Counted from the first letter of the stretch, positions 1 through 8,728 are shown. The stretch is DNA of 64,000 nucleotides from Sporosarcina ureae DSM 2281 (GCF_000425545.1 NZ_AUDQ01000016.1:1-64000), one strand, 5' to 3'. The notes: a model not told the origin generated them from the letters alone. Program-made: numbers and translations.

Positions 1-263
1 TCATCATAGCCACTCGTCACCTCGATATCCACATGATTAACCTTCAACGAAATCGAATCTTCTATCGACTCTTCCACCACACAGGAGACCCAACTGGTCT
101 CCTGATGTGTGGCAGGATTAACTGGCGACTGCTTGCGTAGCCAATACTTCATATTATGGACAGCGACCTCTGCCGTATCACACCATTCAGAAAGTGCTAG
201 TCCACTGCTTTGATATTCATCGATCTTCGCAGACCAGTATGCTTCTTTCTCTTTTCTTTTCAA
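1..263 (-). CDS. tnpA: IS66 family accessory protein TnpA (partial, 3' end outside window)
   Basis: About 87 codons are visible, running off the left edge. The protein opens KRKEKEAYWSAKIDEYQSSG and continues LALSEWC and NMKYWLRK. This W...I..Y..SGLS..WC...V...KYWLRK pattern is typical of the small helix-turn-helix TnpA protein of IS66 elements, which is needed for transposition alongside TnpB and the DDE transposase TnpC. The start is a TTG, chosen because GGGAGGG lies at the right distance upstream. That ribosome binding site can be buried in a hairpin (see separate entry). Function is inferred from family resemblance. Confidence 0.82.
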   Translation of the reverse strand, partial: MKRKEKEAYWSAKIDEYQSSGLALSEWCDTAEVAVHNMKYWLRKQSPVNPATHQETSWVSCVVEESIEDSISLKVNHVDIEVTSGYD

Positions 264-270
264 AGAAATC

Positions 271-296
271 CCTCCCAAAACATGTTCTATGGGAGG
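271..296 (-). promoter_or_regulatory. Hairpin that can hide the tnpA ribosome binding site
   Basis: CCTCCC and GGGAGG form a perfect 6-bp stem around a 14-nt loop in the tnpA leader. The 3' arm is the Shine-Dalgarno sequence itself. Such hairpins are a known way for insertion sequences to stop read-through transcripts from being translated; that role here is inference. Confidence 0.5.
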
Positions 297-319
297 AGTA
301 TCTCACGAATCTTCTTCTA

Positions 320-568
320 TTAATATGTGTTCACGTTTTGACGCTTACGTTTAAATAGCAATAAGTCAGCGTTACTAATTATAGTCCATTGAAACTCCCA
401 GGTCCCTTGCTTGTTGGATCCTTTTTCCATATCAGTAACTTCATTACTTTCAATGCCTTTTGCTAATGCAATTTTAAGTATCTTTGGTCTTTCAAAATCC
501 AATGCATCTCTTAGTTCGTCAAGAATTTCTTTATGTTGCTCGCTAATTCTTCCAATTCCTGCAATCAT
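320..568 (-). pseudogene. dndE: dndE, truncated by the IS66 insertion
   Basis: About 73 native codons remain (349-568). The last eight or so, ending NVNTY, are read from the IS66 end. DndE is a small nicked-DNA-binding protein of the DNA phosphorothioation (Dnd) complex, normally about 110-130 residues. The N-terminal pattern (ISEQHKEILDELRDAL then KILKIALAKG) and the later TWEFQWTIISNADLLLFKRK fit it, but the C-terminal third is missing. Its ATG overlaps the dndD stop by four bases (ATGA), as in a translationally coupled operon. Activity is unlikely. The name rests on position and weak similarity. Confidence 0.62.
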
Positions 569-2583
569 ATACTCCCCCCCTTAACCAAATCAAAGTATCC
601 ATCTCTTATGATTGTATACTTTTTATCTTGATCATAATCCAACATATATTGACGGTAAGTATATTCATTCATTGTTTCCACATAATTAGTGGAAACTTCT
701 GTGTCTGTAGATAATATAATTACCTGTTGGCTTAACTCATTATAATACTGCTCTATTAATTGAGTTCTATGGTAACTATCCAATCGCCCTAGTGGTGTAT
801 CGATCACGACGGGTAAGTCTAAATCCGAAACTTTAATAAGTGCCCATATCAGCGCGGATGATATCATCTGCATCTCGCCAGCTGACCTATCTTGAATATT
901 AACTTCCTGACCTCTATCATTAAACAACCTTATAGTGTAAGTTTCTATATCAAATGTAATTTCACTAAACTCTCCTTGTTTTCTAAATAACTTATTTAAC
1001 ATATTAACAAATTCATTTTGTATCATTTTAGCTTTTAATTTTGTATCCTGTTGTATAAACTCTTCCAAGGCATTAATCACTGAGCGTATACGAGTCTTTT
1101 CTAATTCTAAAGCTTCATAATCTCCCACAGCTTCTGGAGACAATCTACTAAGTTGGTTTCTTAAGCTTCTTTTCTTCTCATCAAGTTCTGACTGCCTTCG
1201 ATTATGTACTCTAGAATTAGCACTTACTACACCTTCTTGCTTTGAGTAACTACTAATTTTTTCGTCTATTTCAGAGGTATCTACCATCTCTGGTGCACTT
1301 CTCAACTCTATATTAATTCTTTCATTCTCATTTTTAAGTTCGGACAATTGAATTTGAATTCTCTTAATACTGGACAAACCATCTGTCTTAATATTCATTA
1401 GTGTGTTGTAATCACTTTTAGATAAATCATGTAGCTCTTGATGCTCGATATCCGAATTTGAATTACCTAACCACACTCTTTCACCTATAACATTAATCTG
1501 TTTGATTTGATCTTCCGTTAACGAAGGCGATATTTCTTGTTGCAAAAGAGCATTCATAAACTCTCTATAAGGACTTAATGATAACTCTCTCGCAACTTTT
1601 TGATCTCTAATACTTTTTTCTTTTTTTAATACTTTCTGTAATTCTTCTATCTTTTTGCTTAATATAATTTGAGCAATAGAATCATTGTATTCTTTCTTTA
1701 GTAGTTCCTCTTTAGCGGATATACTATTTTGAATAGTGGTTTGTTTTTTAACAATCTCTTCTCTGGATTTAGAATTGTTAATGAATGCTTTATTGCGCTC
1801 ATCAATTAATTCTTTTTTCTTATTAGACAACACTAATAGTTTTTTTCTAGAAGTATCTACTTTTTCTTGGTTTTCTTGTACTAACTTTTCTAACTCTTCC
1901 ATTTCGTCATTAAGATGGCCAACTTCTTTATTTCTAAATGATCTCAATGACTCTCTTTCTACTTCTGCGTAAGCCACTTTTAAATCTGCTATTAGCCTTT
2001 CATACGACTGCATACCAGTAATTTTATGTATGGAATCTCGCATTTCTTTACTACTTTGACGAAGAATTATATCTTTAACTTCTTCACCATCAAAAATGAA
2101 GAATGGAGAGGCATGAAATGGCATAATAAGATCGATGAGCCGATTGTAAGCATCGGGATTATCTATTTTTCTTTTTTTCATATGTGTCGATCCCGCTGCT
2201 TTAATATGTAGCTCTCTTTCAAAATGGCTCATAACCTTATCTTTATTGAAATACCATTTAACTTGTATTTGCCATTCCTCACCAGAATCTGTTTCTAGTA
2301 TTAACGTAACAGAGCAGTTGTTTCCGCCCTCGCTATAATATGTATTATTTAGTACATTAGAAAACTGCTTTTTATATTCTTCCGGGGTATAGTTTCTATT
2401 CCCATATAGTACTTCTTGAATCGCCTTTATTATAGTTGTTTTCCCCGCTCCATTAAGACCGCCGATTAAAATAATATTCTTTTTTAATTCCGCTTCACGT
2501 TCTTCTTTTGGAATATAAAAGTTCATTTCTTGAATACCATAGAATGTTTTATAATTATTAAAGATAATCTTTTTAAACAGCAT
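565..2583 (-). CDS. dndD: DNA sulfur modification protein DndD (SMC-like ATPase)
   Basis: A 672-residue ABC/SMC-type ATPase. Walker A is GGLNGAGKTT at about residues 41-50. The family hallmark FFIFDGEEVKDI follows at about 165, then a long charged coiled-coil (about 190-540), an ABC signature SAGEMQM and a Walker B-like VVIDTPLGRLD near the C-terminus. The length is normal for DndD. In phosphorothioation DndD works with DndC, DndE and a cysteine desulfurase to put sulfur into the DNA backbone. Here dndC is missing and dndE is truncated, so the gene is probably a stranded remnant, although its reading frame is intact. It lies between a 66-residue small gene (1-base gap) and dndE (4-base overlap). 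Confidence 0.85.
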   Translation of the reverse strand: MLFKKIIFNNYKTFYGIQEMNFYIPKEEREAELKKNIILIGGLNGAGKTTIIKAIQEVLYGNRNYTPEEYKKQFSNVLNNTYYSEGGNNCSVTLILETDSGEEWQIQVKWYFNKDKVMSHFERELHIKAAGSTHMKKRKIDNPDAYNRLIDLIMPFHASPFFIFDGEEVKDIILRQSSKEMRDSIHKITGMQSYERLIADLKVAYAEVERESLRSFRNKEVGHLNDEMEELEKLVQENQEKVDTSRKKLLVLSNKKKELIDERNKAFINNSKSREEIVKKQTTIQNSISAKEELLKKEYNDSIAQIILSKKIEELQKVLKKEKSIRDQKVARELSLSPYREFMNALLQQEISPSLTEDQIKQINVIGERVWLGNSNSDIEHQELHDLSKSDYNTLMNIKTDGLSSIKRIQIQLSELKNENERINIELRSAPEMVDTSEIDEKISSYSKQEGVVSANSRVHNRRQSELDEKKRSLRNQLSRLSPEAVGDYEALELEKTRIRSVINALEEFIQQDTKLKAKMIQNEFVNMLNKLFRKQGEFSEITFDIETYTIRLFNDRGQEVNIQDRSAGEMQMISSALIWALIKVSDLDLPVVIDTPLGRLDSYHRTQLIEQYYNELSQQVIILSTDTEVSTNYVETMNEYTYRQYMLDYDQDKKYTIIRDGYFDLVKGGSI

Positions 2584-2584
2584 T

Positions 2585-2785
2585 TTAGTTCTCCTTTGAA
2601 AAATGATAATTCATCAAATCACGATAATTTCTAACTCTTTCTTTTTCAATCTTATTCTCATATGTATTTCTTTTAGATTCTTTTAAGAGTTCTCTAGCTA
2701 AAATGTTTGGCACATTGTGAGTATGGCAAATTCTTTTTATAATGAATAATTCTGTTGAATTCAAGTTCGGCATAGTAAGTCCCAC
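2585..2785 (-). CDS. Small protein of the dnd-type DNA modification cluster
   Basis: 66 residues, first in the dnd remnant operon and one base from dndD. The body (STELFIIKRICHTHNVP, then LARELLKESKRN) is helical and charged. It resembles the small 'DNA modification system-associated' proteins found next to dndC/dndD in Bacillota; that resemblance is from memory and not certain. The start is either this GTG or the ATG four codons later, and neither has a strong ribosome binding site. No function is known. Confidence 0.55.
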   Translation of the reverse strand: MGLTMPNLNSTELFIIKRICHTHNVPNILARELLKESKRNTYENKIEKERVRNYRDLMNYHFSKEN

Positions 2786-3272
2786 ACTTTCTCTTAATAC
2801 TTTTTTATAACCATTTTAGATTTAATCTTAAAATAACACGTATACTTATATATTATACGAGTAGTGAGGTAATTCAAACATTTTTATGTCTGAATTCGCA
2901 ACAATTGCGTTCAATAAAAGGAATCCATATTCGACGTCTCAACTATCTGATCTTTAACCCTCAGCTAATTGTAATTCATTATTAAAGGCAAATAAAAAAG
3001 ATAAGCACTTCGCTCAACTCTGCACATCTCTCGGGGGCATAGTATCTCAAAAGCACTTCTAGTTAAGTATAATCTTCACGAATACATTTACAATGTTACT
3101 TACTGGTAACGGTATGATTCCCAATGCTATATACAATGAGAAGATTAGTTTACCGCTAGACAGCTGTATCATTCACACGCAAATATCATCAAAATATTCC
3201 GATTATGTATCCCCTTCTCAAAATGATAATCTATTTACATAAGCTGATTCCTAAATAGAAAAGAGCTACAAA
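2786..3272. other. Intergenic region where dndC would be expected; no gene seen
   Basis: I see no open gene on either strand. A TATAAT on the minus strand (2852-2857) could be the -10 of the small-gene/dndD operon, but no good -35 lies 16-18 bases away. In complete dnd clusters dndC precedes dndD; nothing in this stretch resembles the 3' end of a PAPS-reductase-like gene. Confidence 0.4.
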
Positions 3273-4028
3273 ATGAAACCATTCAAAATAGCCGTAATCT
3301 CCGGAGACGGGACCGACCCAGAAGTAATCGACGAAGGCATAAAACTAATGAAACGCGTAGCCGAGCTGGACGGACGACTATCATTCGAATTCACCTACTT
3401 TCCATGAGGCTGCGAGTATTACTTGGAGCACGGAAAGATGATGGCAAGTGACGGGATGGAGCGCTGTCGACGTTTGATGCGATCTATTTAGGCGCGGTTG
3501 GTTTCCCTTGGAGTGCCTGATTATATTTCGTTATGGGATTTACTGTTGATCATTCGAAAGCAGTTTGATCAATATGTCAATATCTGACCGATTCAGATGT
3601 TGAACGGTACGCCTTGTCCGATAGAGAATGGGACAAAAGAGACGATTGATATGTTGTTTAGTCGGGAGAATAGTGGTGGTGAATATTCGGGTGCTGGTGA
3701 TTGGTTGTTTACGGATAAGCCGGAAGAAGTGGTCTTGCAGACGGGGGTGTTCTCTCGTAAAGGGACGGAGCGGATTATTCGCTATGCATGTGAGACGGCT
3801 TCAGATCTTGGGAAGACGTTAACTAGTATTAGTAAAGCCAATGCATTGAACTACTCTATGGTCTTCTGGAATCAAGTGTTTGAAGAAGTGAGTCGAGAGT
3901 ATCCACATGTGGAGACGGCAAGCTATTTGGTCGATGCGGCTGCACTGACTCCTGATGTAGGCGGTACTTCTTCTACTATTGAAGTGGGAGATGCGATTGT
4001 GGAGTTAATTGAATCAAAATATGTGTAA
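3273..4028 (+). pseudogene. Tartrate/D-malate dehydrogenase family gene, decayed
   Basis: The start is clear: MKPFKIAVISGDGTDPEVID, the N-terminus of the isocitrate/isopropylmalate/tartrate dehydrogenase family. A TGA follows at about codon 45, with further frameshifts and stops to about 3590. Then 143 open codons run in one frame: LNGTPCPIEN, FSRKGTERIIRYA, TSISKANALNYSM, and the C-terminal LTPDVGGTSSTIEVGDAI. Between SYLVDAA and LTPDVGG the middle of the enzyme (metal- and NAD-binding core, very roughly 95 residues) is missing, so there is also an internal deletion. It is closest to the TtuC/DmlA-type enzymes that oxidise tartrate or D-malate. It cannot make a working enzyme. Confidence 0.85.
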
Positions 4029-4063
4029 CGTCGGATTTCTTCTTGATTATCTATATCGAACAA

Positions 4064-4097
4064 AAAACGCCATGGCATCTATAAACCACGGCGTTTT
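4064..4097. terminator. Bidirectional terminator overlapping the end of the sda-like gene
   Basis: AAAACGCCATGG and CCACGGCGTTTT form a 12-bp stem with one mismatch. T-runs lie on both sides, so it can end the dehydrogenase pseudogene (+) and the sda-like gene (-). Its right arm includes the last codons of the sda-like gene. Confidence 0.8.
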
Positions 4098-4195
4098 ATT
4101 TCTTCTTCAAGTAGTTGAATAAATTCTGGTTCTACACGTATTTCTTCTGTGCTTTCATAGGCTTCGAGCAATGCAGCGTTTGATAATTTTAGCAT
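4079..4195 (-). CDS. sda: Sda-like sporulation histidine kinase inhibitor
   Basis: 38 residues: MLKLSNAALLEAYESTEEIR followed by VEPEFIQLLEEEIKRRGL. This matches the Sda helical-hairpin pattern (M.KLSD..L.E.Y..A.E..L...FI.LIE.EI.RR). In Bacillus, Sda binds the dimerisation domain of sporulation kinases such as KinA and blocks phosphorylation when replication is stalled. This version is shorter than the 46-52 residues of B. subtilis Sda and ends right after the EIKRR motif. A good ribosome binding site (AAAGGTG) precedes the ATG, and a perfect sigma-B promoter lies about 40 bases upstream. It is divergent from a histidine kinase gene, which could be its target (inference). Confidence 0.85.
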   Translation of the reverse strand: MLKLSNAALLEAYESTEEIRVEPEFIQLLEEEIKRRGL

Positions 4196-4236
4196 AAGGC
4201 ACCTTCTTTCTTGTTTATGAACTTCGCTTGCTTACC

Positions 4237-4262
4237 ATACCCCTTACATAAAGCATTTAAAC
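4237..4262 (-). promoter_or_regulatory. Sigma-B promoter of the sda-like gene
   Basis: On the minus strand: GTTTAA, 14 bases, GGGTAT. This equals the Bacillus sigma-B consensus (GTTTAA-N12-14-GGGTAT) at every defined position. The expected transcription start is about 35 bases before the ATG. No competing sigma-A promoter is obvious. Confidence 0.75.
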
Positions 4263-4301
4263 CTTTTGCTGAACTTGTGGTGTACGTTTTTTGCAGTGGA
4301 G

Positions 4302-4353
4302 TTGTTGCTCACCGCCCCACCTACCCGAACATGTATGGCTGGCACGCTGATCC
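4302..4353 (+). repeat. Possible degenerate copy of the 60.6-kb palindromic element
   Basis: TGTTGCTCACCGCCCCACC and, further on, GGCTGGCACGCTGATCC line up with TGTGGTTCACCGCCCACCC and GGCTGTAGCGCGGATC at 60.6 kb. The stems of the 60.6-kb element are not conserved here. The alignment was made by eye and may be chance. Confidence 0.25.
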
Positions 4354-4474
4354 ATGTTTTCTAAAGACTCTCGCTTTAACTAACACTCTCCCAGAATACC
4401 ATGAATATATTAAAATATGACATAATTGGCGTCGCTTTTGATAAAGATAATGGTATAATATAACTTATTATTCA

Positions 4475-5833
4475 TTGTATTCAGAGGAGGTGTTTAAAAT
4501 CACATATGTAAGCGATACAAATAGGAGAACGGAACCTATTAAAGGCATGGAATCCTTACTAGTAGGTCATGTGGTGTATACGTACACAGATAGTAACAAG
4601 TATATAGAACATGCTACCTCCTATGTAGCGGAAGGGCTGGATAAAGACCACACTATTTTGTATGTAGATCAGCCACAATTTTTTGCTTACGTTAAAGAAA
4701 ATCTTAGGAATGCCGGTTATACGGAAGAGCAAGTGGAGGCCATTTATTTTATTAATACCGACACGGCATACGAAACGCACGAAAATTTTAATGCTGAGCA
4801 TGTTTTAAAGAATTTAAATGTTTTTTTTGATTCTCATGTGACAGAAGGATGCGTACTTCGCGTGTGGGGATTGGCGACATGGCGGCTTCAGAGTAAAAAA
4901 ACGTTAATTCCTTCTATAGCATTACACGAACAGAACTTTGACGATTTTTTCTCTAGAGTAGCGAACATCGCAAAGAATTACATTATTGTGTGTGCATATG
5001 AAGGTTTATCTATATCCGGTTCACTCTTAATTGAACTTTTGCAAACCCATGAATACCATATGACGGATACGGATTTCTCACCTTCGCATTTATATAAAAA
5101 AGGCCCTGTTCATTATACAGGGATTGCAAAACAACTGCAGTTTGAAAATGAACTACGAAACCATGATACGCGTCGAGATAAATTAGACATCACTGGAAAA
5201 TTAGCTTCTATCATTGCCCACGAACTTCGCAACTCTCTTACGGTCGTTCAAGGGCGTTTACAATTGTTGGATCTCACCGCTAGTAATCGTAGTGAAGCTA
5301 CTCAAGCACAATTTGATGGGATCAAAAAAGGATTAACAGAGATAGAACAAACCGCATCTAAATTTTTATCCTTAGCTGAAACCCATGTAGTCAATCAAAA
5401 AGTGATCAATATTTCGGATTTAATCGAAGTGGTTACGGTGCAGATGGAATCGGAGTTGGGCAAGAAAGCCATCGACATGCATGTAAAATTGGATAATACC
5501 CAGATGTCCATTTTTGGGGATGAATTAAAAATAAGACAAGTATTTATTAATTTAATCAAAAATGCGATGGAGGGTATGGAAACTGGAACGATCACGCTTC
5601 ATGTGAAAGACGATCAGGATGACGTGACGATTGATGTTTCCGATAATGGTCCAGGTATCCCTGATGAAATCCTACGTCAAATAGGTGATCCATTTATGTC
5701 ATCAAAAGTGGATGGAACAGGGTTAGGATTGTTGATCTGTGAAAAAATCATTCGAGACCATAATGGAAACTTATTACTAAATACGGAGGTTGGTAAAGGG
5801 ACGACCTTTACAGTTAGTTTGCCGAAATTATAA
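4475..5833 (+). CDS. Sensor histidine kinase with N-terminal MEDS domain
   Basis: Residues about 25-215 fit a MEDS (methanogen/methylotroph DcmR sensory) domain: HVVYTYTDSNKYIEHATSYV, ILYVDQPQFF, VLRVWGLATW, CAYEGLS. A HisKA domain follows with the phospho-acceptor His in IIAHELRNSLT (about 248). A HATPase domain has the N box NLIKNAMEG, the G1 box DNGPGIP and the G2 box GTGLGLLI. There is no membrane segment, so the kinase is cytoplasmic, as KinA is. No response regulator lies nearby, which suits an orphan kinase feeding a phosphorelay (inference). The start is unclear: the TTG used here lies before the strong AGAGGAGGTG, the best-spaced codon after that site is an ATC at 4499, and the next ATG is at 4547. 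Confidence 0.85.
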   Translation: MYSEEVFKITYVSDTNRRTEPIKGMESLLVGHVVYTYTDSNKYIEHATSYVAEGLDKDHTILYVDQPQFFAYVKENLRNAGYTEEQVEAIYFINTDTAYETHENFNAEHVLKNLNVFFDSHVTEGCVLRVWGLATWRLQSKKTLIPSIALHEQNFDDFFSRVANIAKNYIIVCAYEGLSISGSLLIELLQTHEYHMTDTDFSPSHLYKKGPVHYTGIAKQLQFENELRNHDTRRDKLDITGKLASIIAHELRNSLTVVQGRLQLLDLTASNRSEATQAQFDGIKKGLTEIEQTASKFLSLAETHVVNQKVINISDLIEVVTVQMESELGKKAIDMHVKLDNTQMSIFGDELKIRQVFINLIKNAMEGMETGTITLHVKDDQDDVTIDVSDNGPGIPDEILRQIGDPFMSSKVDGTGLGLLICEKIIRDHNGNLLLNTEVGKGTTFTVSLPKL

Positions 5834-5893
5834 CTGGGTGTAAACCGTTGCATACTCCCCTGTTTTAATACTTTCACTTAGATGATTGGAACG

Positions 5894-5932
5894 AAAAGAA
5901 GCTGAAGCCATTTCGGGCTCCAACTTCTTTTT
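5894..5932. terminator. Bidirectional terminator between the kinase and AEC permease genes
   Basis: AAAAGAAG...AGCC pairs with GGCT...CTTCTTTT around a short loop, with T-runs on both sides. It lies between two convergent genes. Confidence 0.75.
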
Positions 5933-5970
5933 ATTTTGGGTTTTTTAACACCTGTATACAGCTAGTTCGT

Positions 5971-6867
5971 TCAAATAATGACATTCAACAAAATACTTAA
6001 CGAGATAATACTAAGCAATGTAGAAATTAACGTAATCATGGAAACGAGTTCCGGCTCGGTATCAAATTCAATCGCATACATAGTCGTCGTGGCCGCTGTA
6101 GGCATTGCTGAAATGATGATGAGGACTGTACCTACTAGAGGATCCATTCCAACGAACAGCACGAAAACAAACGCAAGTATAGGTGCAATGACCATTTTCA
6201 ATACTACGCCTGAAATGACTACTTGCCAATTGGGTTTCTTACGAACAACCGATCCAAGTTGCATCCCTAGCATGATCATCATCACAGGAATCGCTGCATC
6301 CCCCACCATGGACGTAGTCGACATAATGGATTCCGGCACTGTAATGCTGAAATACTGGAAAACGAAAGCGAAAATCGCGGCATACGTTGTCGGCATTTTG
6401 AAGACCATTTTTATCGAACGACCGATGCCACTCGTACTGCGTGATGCATAATACACACCGAAGAAGTTATTTTGCAGTGATTGTATGACCATGATGAATA
6501 TGGCATAAGGTAGCGCTTTTTCTCCTAAACTAAATAACACGACCGGCAAACCGTAGTTTCCAGAATTCATGAAACCTGTAGCCAAAATCGAAGCACTCTC
6601 TACTTTCTTATCCCATTTAAAGATTTTCGCAATGATTTTGTTGAGCAAAACCATTGCGTAAAAAAGAGCAAACATATAAATCAGGATCGTCATATAGCTG
6701 GCATTAAAGTCTGCCTTATATAAGGAAGTAAAGACAAGAGCCGGCGATAGTATGTAAATCGAAAGAGAAGAAATTGATTTTATGTGTAAGCCTTTGACTC
6801 TTTGTAAAATGAACCCCACTATGAATACTGAAATAATCGGTAAAATAACCGTGAAAAATAACCCCAT
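5971..6867 (-). CDS. AEC family transporter (auxin efflux carrier-type permease)
   Basis: 298 residues with about ten hydrophobic segments in the 5+5 arrangement of AEC carriers. The N-terminus reads LFFTVILPIISVFIVGFILQ; the middle has the family's GFMNSGNYGLPV motif (about residues 97-108) and later PVMMIMLGMQLG. AEC proteins export or exchange auxin, malate or other organic acids in the cytoplasmic membrane; the substrate cannot be read from sequence. The ribosome binding site AGAGGTG is well placed. It is a single-gene unit convergent with the kinase gene. Confidence 0.85.
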   Translation of the reverse strand: MGLFFTVILPIISVFIVGFILQRVKGLHIKSISSLSIYILSPALVFTSLYKADFNASYMTILIYMFALFYAMVLLNKIIAKIFKWDKKVESASILATGFMNSGNYGLPVVLFSLGEKALPYAIFIMVIQSLQNNFFGVYYASRSTSGIGRSIKMVFKMPTTYAAIFAFVFQYFSITVPESIMSTTSMVGDAAIPVMMIMLGMQLGSVVRKKPNWQVVISGVVLKMVIAPILAFVFVLFVGMDPLVGTVLIIISAMPTAATTTMYAIEFDTEPELVSMITLISTLLSIISLSILLNVII

Positions 6868-7008
6868 TTATACACCTCTAACGATTCTATCATTACGTGG
6901 CTTTTATGAACTACAAAGCCCTCTTATAGATTCAATACTAATCGTAATCCTGTAGATTGTCTCTATATATGGGATTTCAATTGTATTTCCATGTGCAAAA
7001 CTACAAAT

Positions 7009-7045
7009 AAAAGAAGTTACCGTTTTTGTATGGGTAACTTCTTTT
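7009..7045 (-). terminator. Terminator of the chemoreceptor gene
   Basis: AAAAGAAGTTACC and GGTAACTTCTTTT form a perfect 13-bp stem, 40 bases past the stop of the chemoreceptor gene. Confidence 0.85.
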
Positions 7046-7084
7046 GCGTTTTCGGTTCATTTGCAACTGGTAAGCTACCGTATA

Positions 7085-8554
7085 TTACGTTCTACGAATC
7101 GAAATGGCTTCATCATGTGTTTCATTGATATACTTTGCAATTTCTTCTTGCTCTCCTGCCAATTCAGTCAGCGTCGCATTTAATTCTTCTACTGCCGCTG
7201 TACTCTGCTCCACTACCGCGGCAAACTCTACTGTGCGTTCACGAATTGTCAATGTGCGTCCTGTAATGATCTCAAATTCATGGATAAATGTAGCTAACTC
7301 GTTTTGCAATGCAGACATGACTTGATGCAACATGCCGAATGATGCACTGGATTCATCCGCCACACTGTTTTGCATCGTCAGTTGCTTCAAGCCTTCTTCT
7401 AATTTTCCAACGGCAATCGTATTCGTACTATTTAACTCCACTAAGTTCGTGTCGATTTTCTGAAGTGTCTCATCCGTCAATCTGGCCAATTTACGAATCT
7501 CATCCGCCACTACCGCAAAGCCTTTACCATGTTCGCCTGCACGCGCTGCTTCAATCGATGCATTTAACGCCAATAAATTCGTTTGCTCTGTAATTTGTTT
7601 AATCGAACTAGCAAACGCATTCGTCTCGTCAATTTTGCTCGAAAGAATACCGAACGTATCATTCAAATCTGTAAAGAATTTGGCAAATGTATCGAGACTC
7701 TCTTTCAATCGAGCCATTTGTGTAGTTCCTGTCTCCGCCTTACTCCCTGCGTCGTTTGTTTTGTCCCCTAGTTCACCAAGCCCTGCCGAAATCTCTTGAA
7801 TCGCTTCATGTGTTTGTTCCGCATTTTCCGCAATCTCCGCAATATGATCCGCCTGATGTTGGCTGCCTGAACTCACTTCATTGACCGCCTCTAACATTTC
7901 ACGCTGAGAAGTAGTGGATCTGGCCGCATTCGTTTGAATAAATGCTAGATTAGACGTGATTTTCGTCACCGCCGTATCCAGCTCCTCAAACAGCACTTGT
8001 TCTTCTTCGGCTTTCTGCGACGTCAGTGCGAGTAGCTCTTCCACATGTTGAAAGACACGATCATTCTGTCTGACCAACAAAAACAAGCAAAGGGCTGTGA
8101 GAAAGTGCAGTAGAAGTAAATTAGAACCGCTTCCAACAATAATTTCAGGCGATATGAAATATGTATTGTTCACGAGCAGTGCAAGTAAACTCAGTGCGTA
8201 GGCAAATCCAATAATGCGCATTTTTCCATGTACGGCACCTAACACTAGGATTAGATAGATTACGCCAATCGTCCCTAGGTTCGCATTTGAGAATAGAATA
8301 AGACTCATGGAAATGCTGAAAGTTAAAAAGACTAAGATGTATGGAAATTGTTTCGCAATGAAAGTGGATCTATTCATTACTAAGTAAAAAAGGATGGCGA
8401 CGACGAACGGAATGGTAACCGATGTAATAATAATCGCCGACGACTGAAGAAGGATTTGAGCAAGGAGTCCAAGTCCCGCAGCCAGTCCAAAGCTAAGCGC
8501 CATAATTTTGTTTTTGTTCATCCAATCGGTGTGTTTGAGTTCTTCTATTTTCAT
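7085..8554 (-). CDS. Methyl-accepting chemotaxis protein with polytopic N-terminus
   Basis: 489 residues. The first 165 or so hold about six membrane segments with no sizeable outside loop, instead of the usual two helices around an extracellular sensor; there is no clear HAMP domain. The C-terminal half is an MCP signalling coiled-coil whose tip reads [20 protein letters not shown] then [12 protein letters not shown], the CheA/CheW contact. It should sense something in or near the membrane and control the flagellar motor through CheA (family knowledge). A plausible minus-strand sigma-A promoter, TTGAAT-17-TAGATA, lies at about 8625-8655. It stands alone, with no other che genes nearby. Confidence 0.88.
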   Translation of the reverse strand: MKIEELKHTDWMNKNKIMALSFGLAAGLGLLAQILLQSSAIIITSVTIPFVVAILFYLVMNRSTFIAKQFPYILVFLTFSISMSLILFSNANLGTIGVIYLILVLGAVHGKMRIIGFAYALSLLALLVNNTYFISPEIIVGSGSNLLLLHFLTALCLFLLVRQNDRVFQHVEELLALTSQKAEEEQVLFEELDTAVTKITSNLAFIQTNAARSTTSQREMLEAVNEVSSGSQHQADHIAEIAENAEQTHEAIQEISAGLGELGDKTNDAGSKAETGTTQMARLKESLDTFAKFFTDLNDTFGILSSKIDETNAFASSIKQITEQTNLLALNASIEAARAGEHGKGFAVVADEIRKLARLTDETLQKIDTNLVELNSTNTIAVGKLEEGLKQLTMQNSVADESSASFGMLHQVMSALQNELATFIHEFEIITGRTLTIRERTVEFAAVVEQSTAAVEELNATLTELAGEQEEIAKYINETHDEAISIRRT

Positions 8555-8728
8555 CTTTCATTCTCCTTTGGAGGCGATAGCCTAGGAGGGTTATGGAATA
8601 CCCTTATGTATAAGGTATCATTTTAAATTATCTAAATATATGGGCAATTCGATTCAATTATATTTATATAATGTTTTAGCAGAAGAATAAGCAGAGGTTT
8701 TTTAATCCTATGATGCAGTAGATTTCAT

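Larger units (their letters stand above)
1..348 (-). mobile_element. IS66-family insertion sequence, one end (rest lies left of the window)
   Basis: On the minus strand the element begins with GTAAGCGTCAAAAC at base 348. GTAAGCG is the usual IS66-family terminal motif. The first gene inside is tnpA, in the usual IS66 order tnpA-tnpB-tnpC; tnpB and tnpC would lie left of the window. The element sits inside dndE and supplies that gene's last few codons and its stop. The other terminal repeat and the expected 8-bp target duplication cannot be seen here. Confidence 0.8.

Noticed and set aside
2852..2857. TATAAT as promoter of the dnd remnant
   Set aside because: The nearest -35-like sequence (TTGAAT) is only 14 bases away; not strong enough to call as a promoter feature.
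4325..4360. TGGCAC sequence resembling a sigma-54 -24 element
   Set aside because: There is no TTGC(A/T)-type -12 element at the required distance, and no sigma-54 activator gene is nearby.
4211..4420. 69-codon plus-strand frame upstream of the kinase gene
   Set aside because: No ribosome binding site, low-complexity composition, and it overlaps the sigma-B promoter of the sda-like gene on the other strand.
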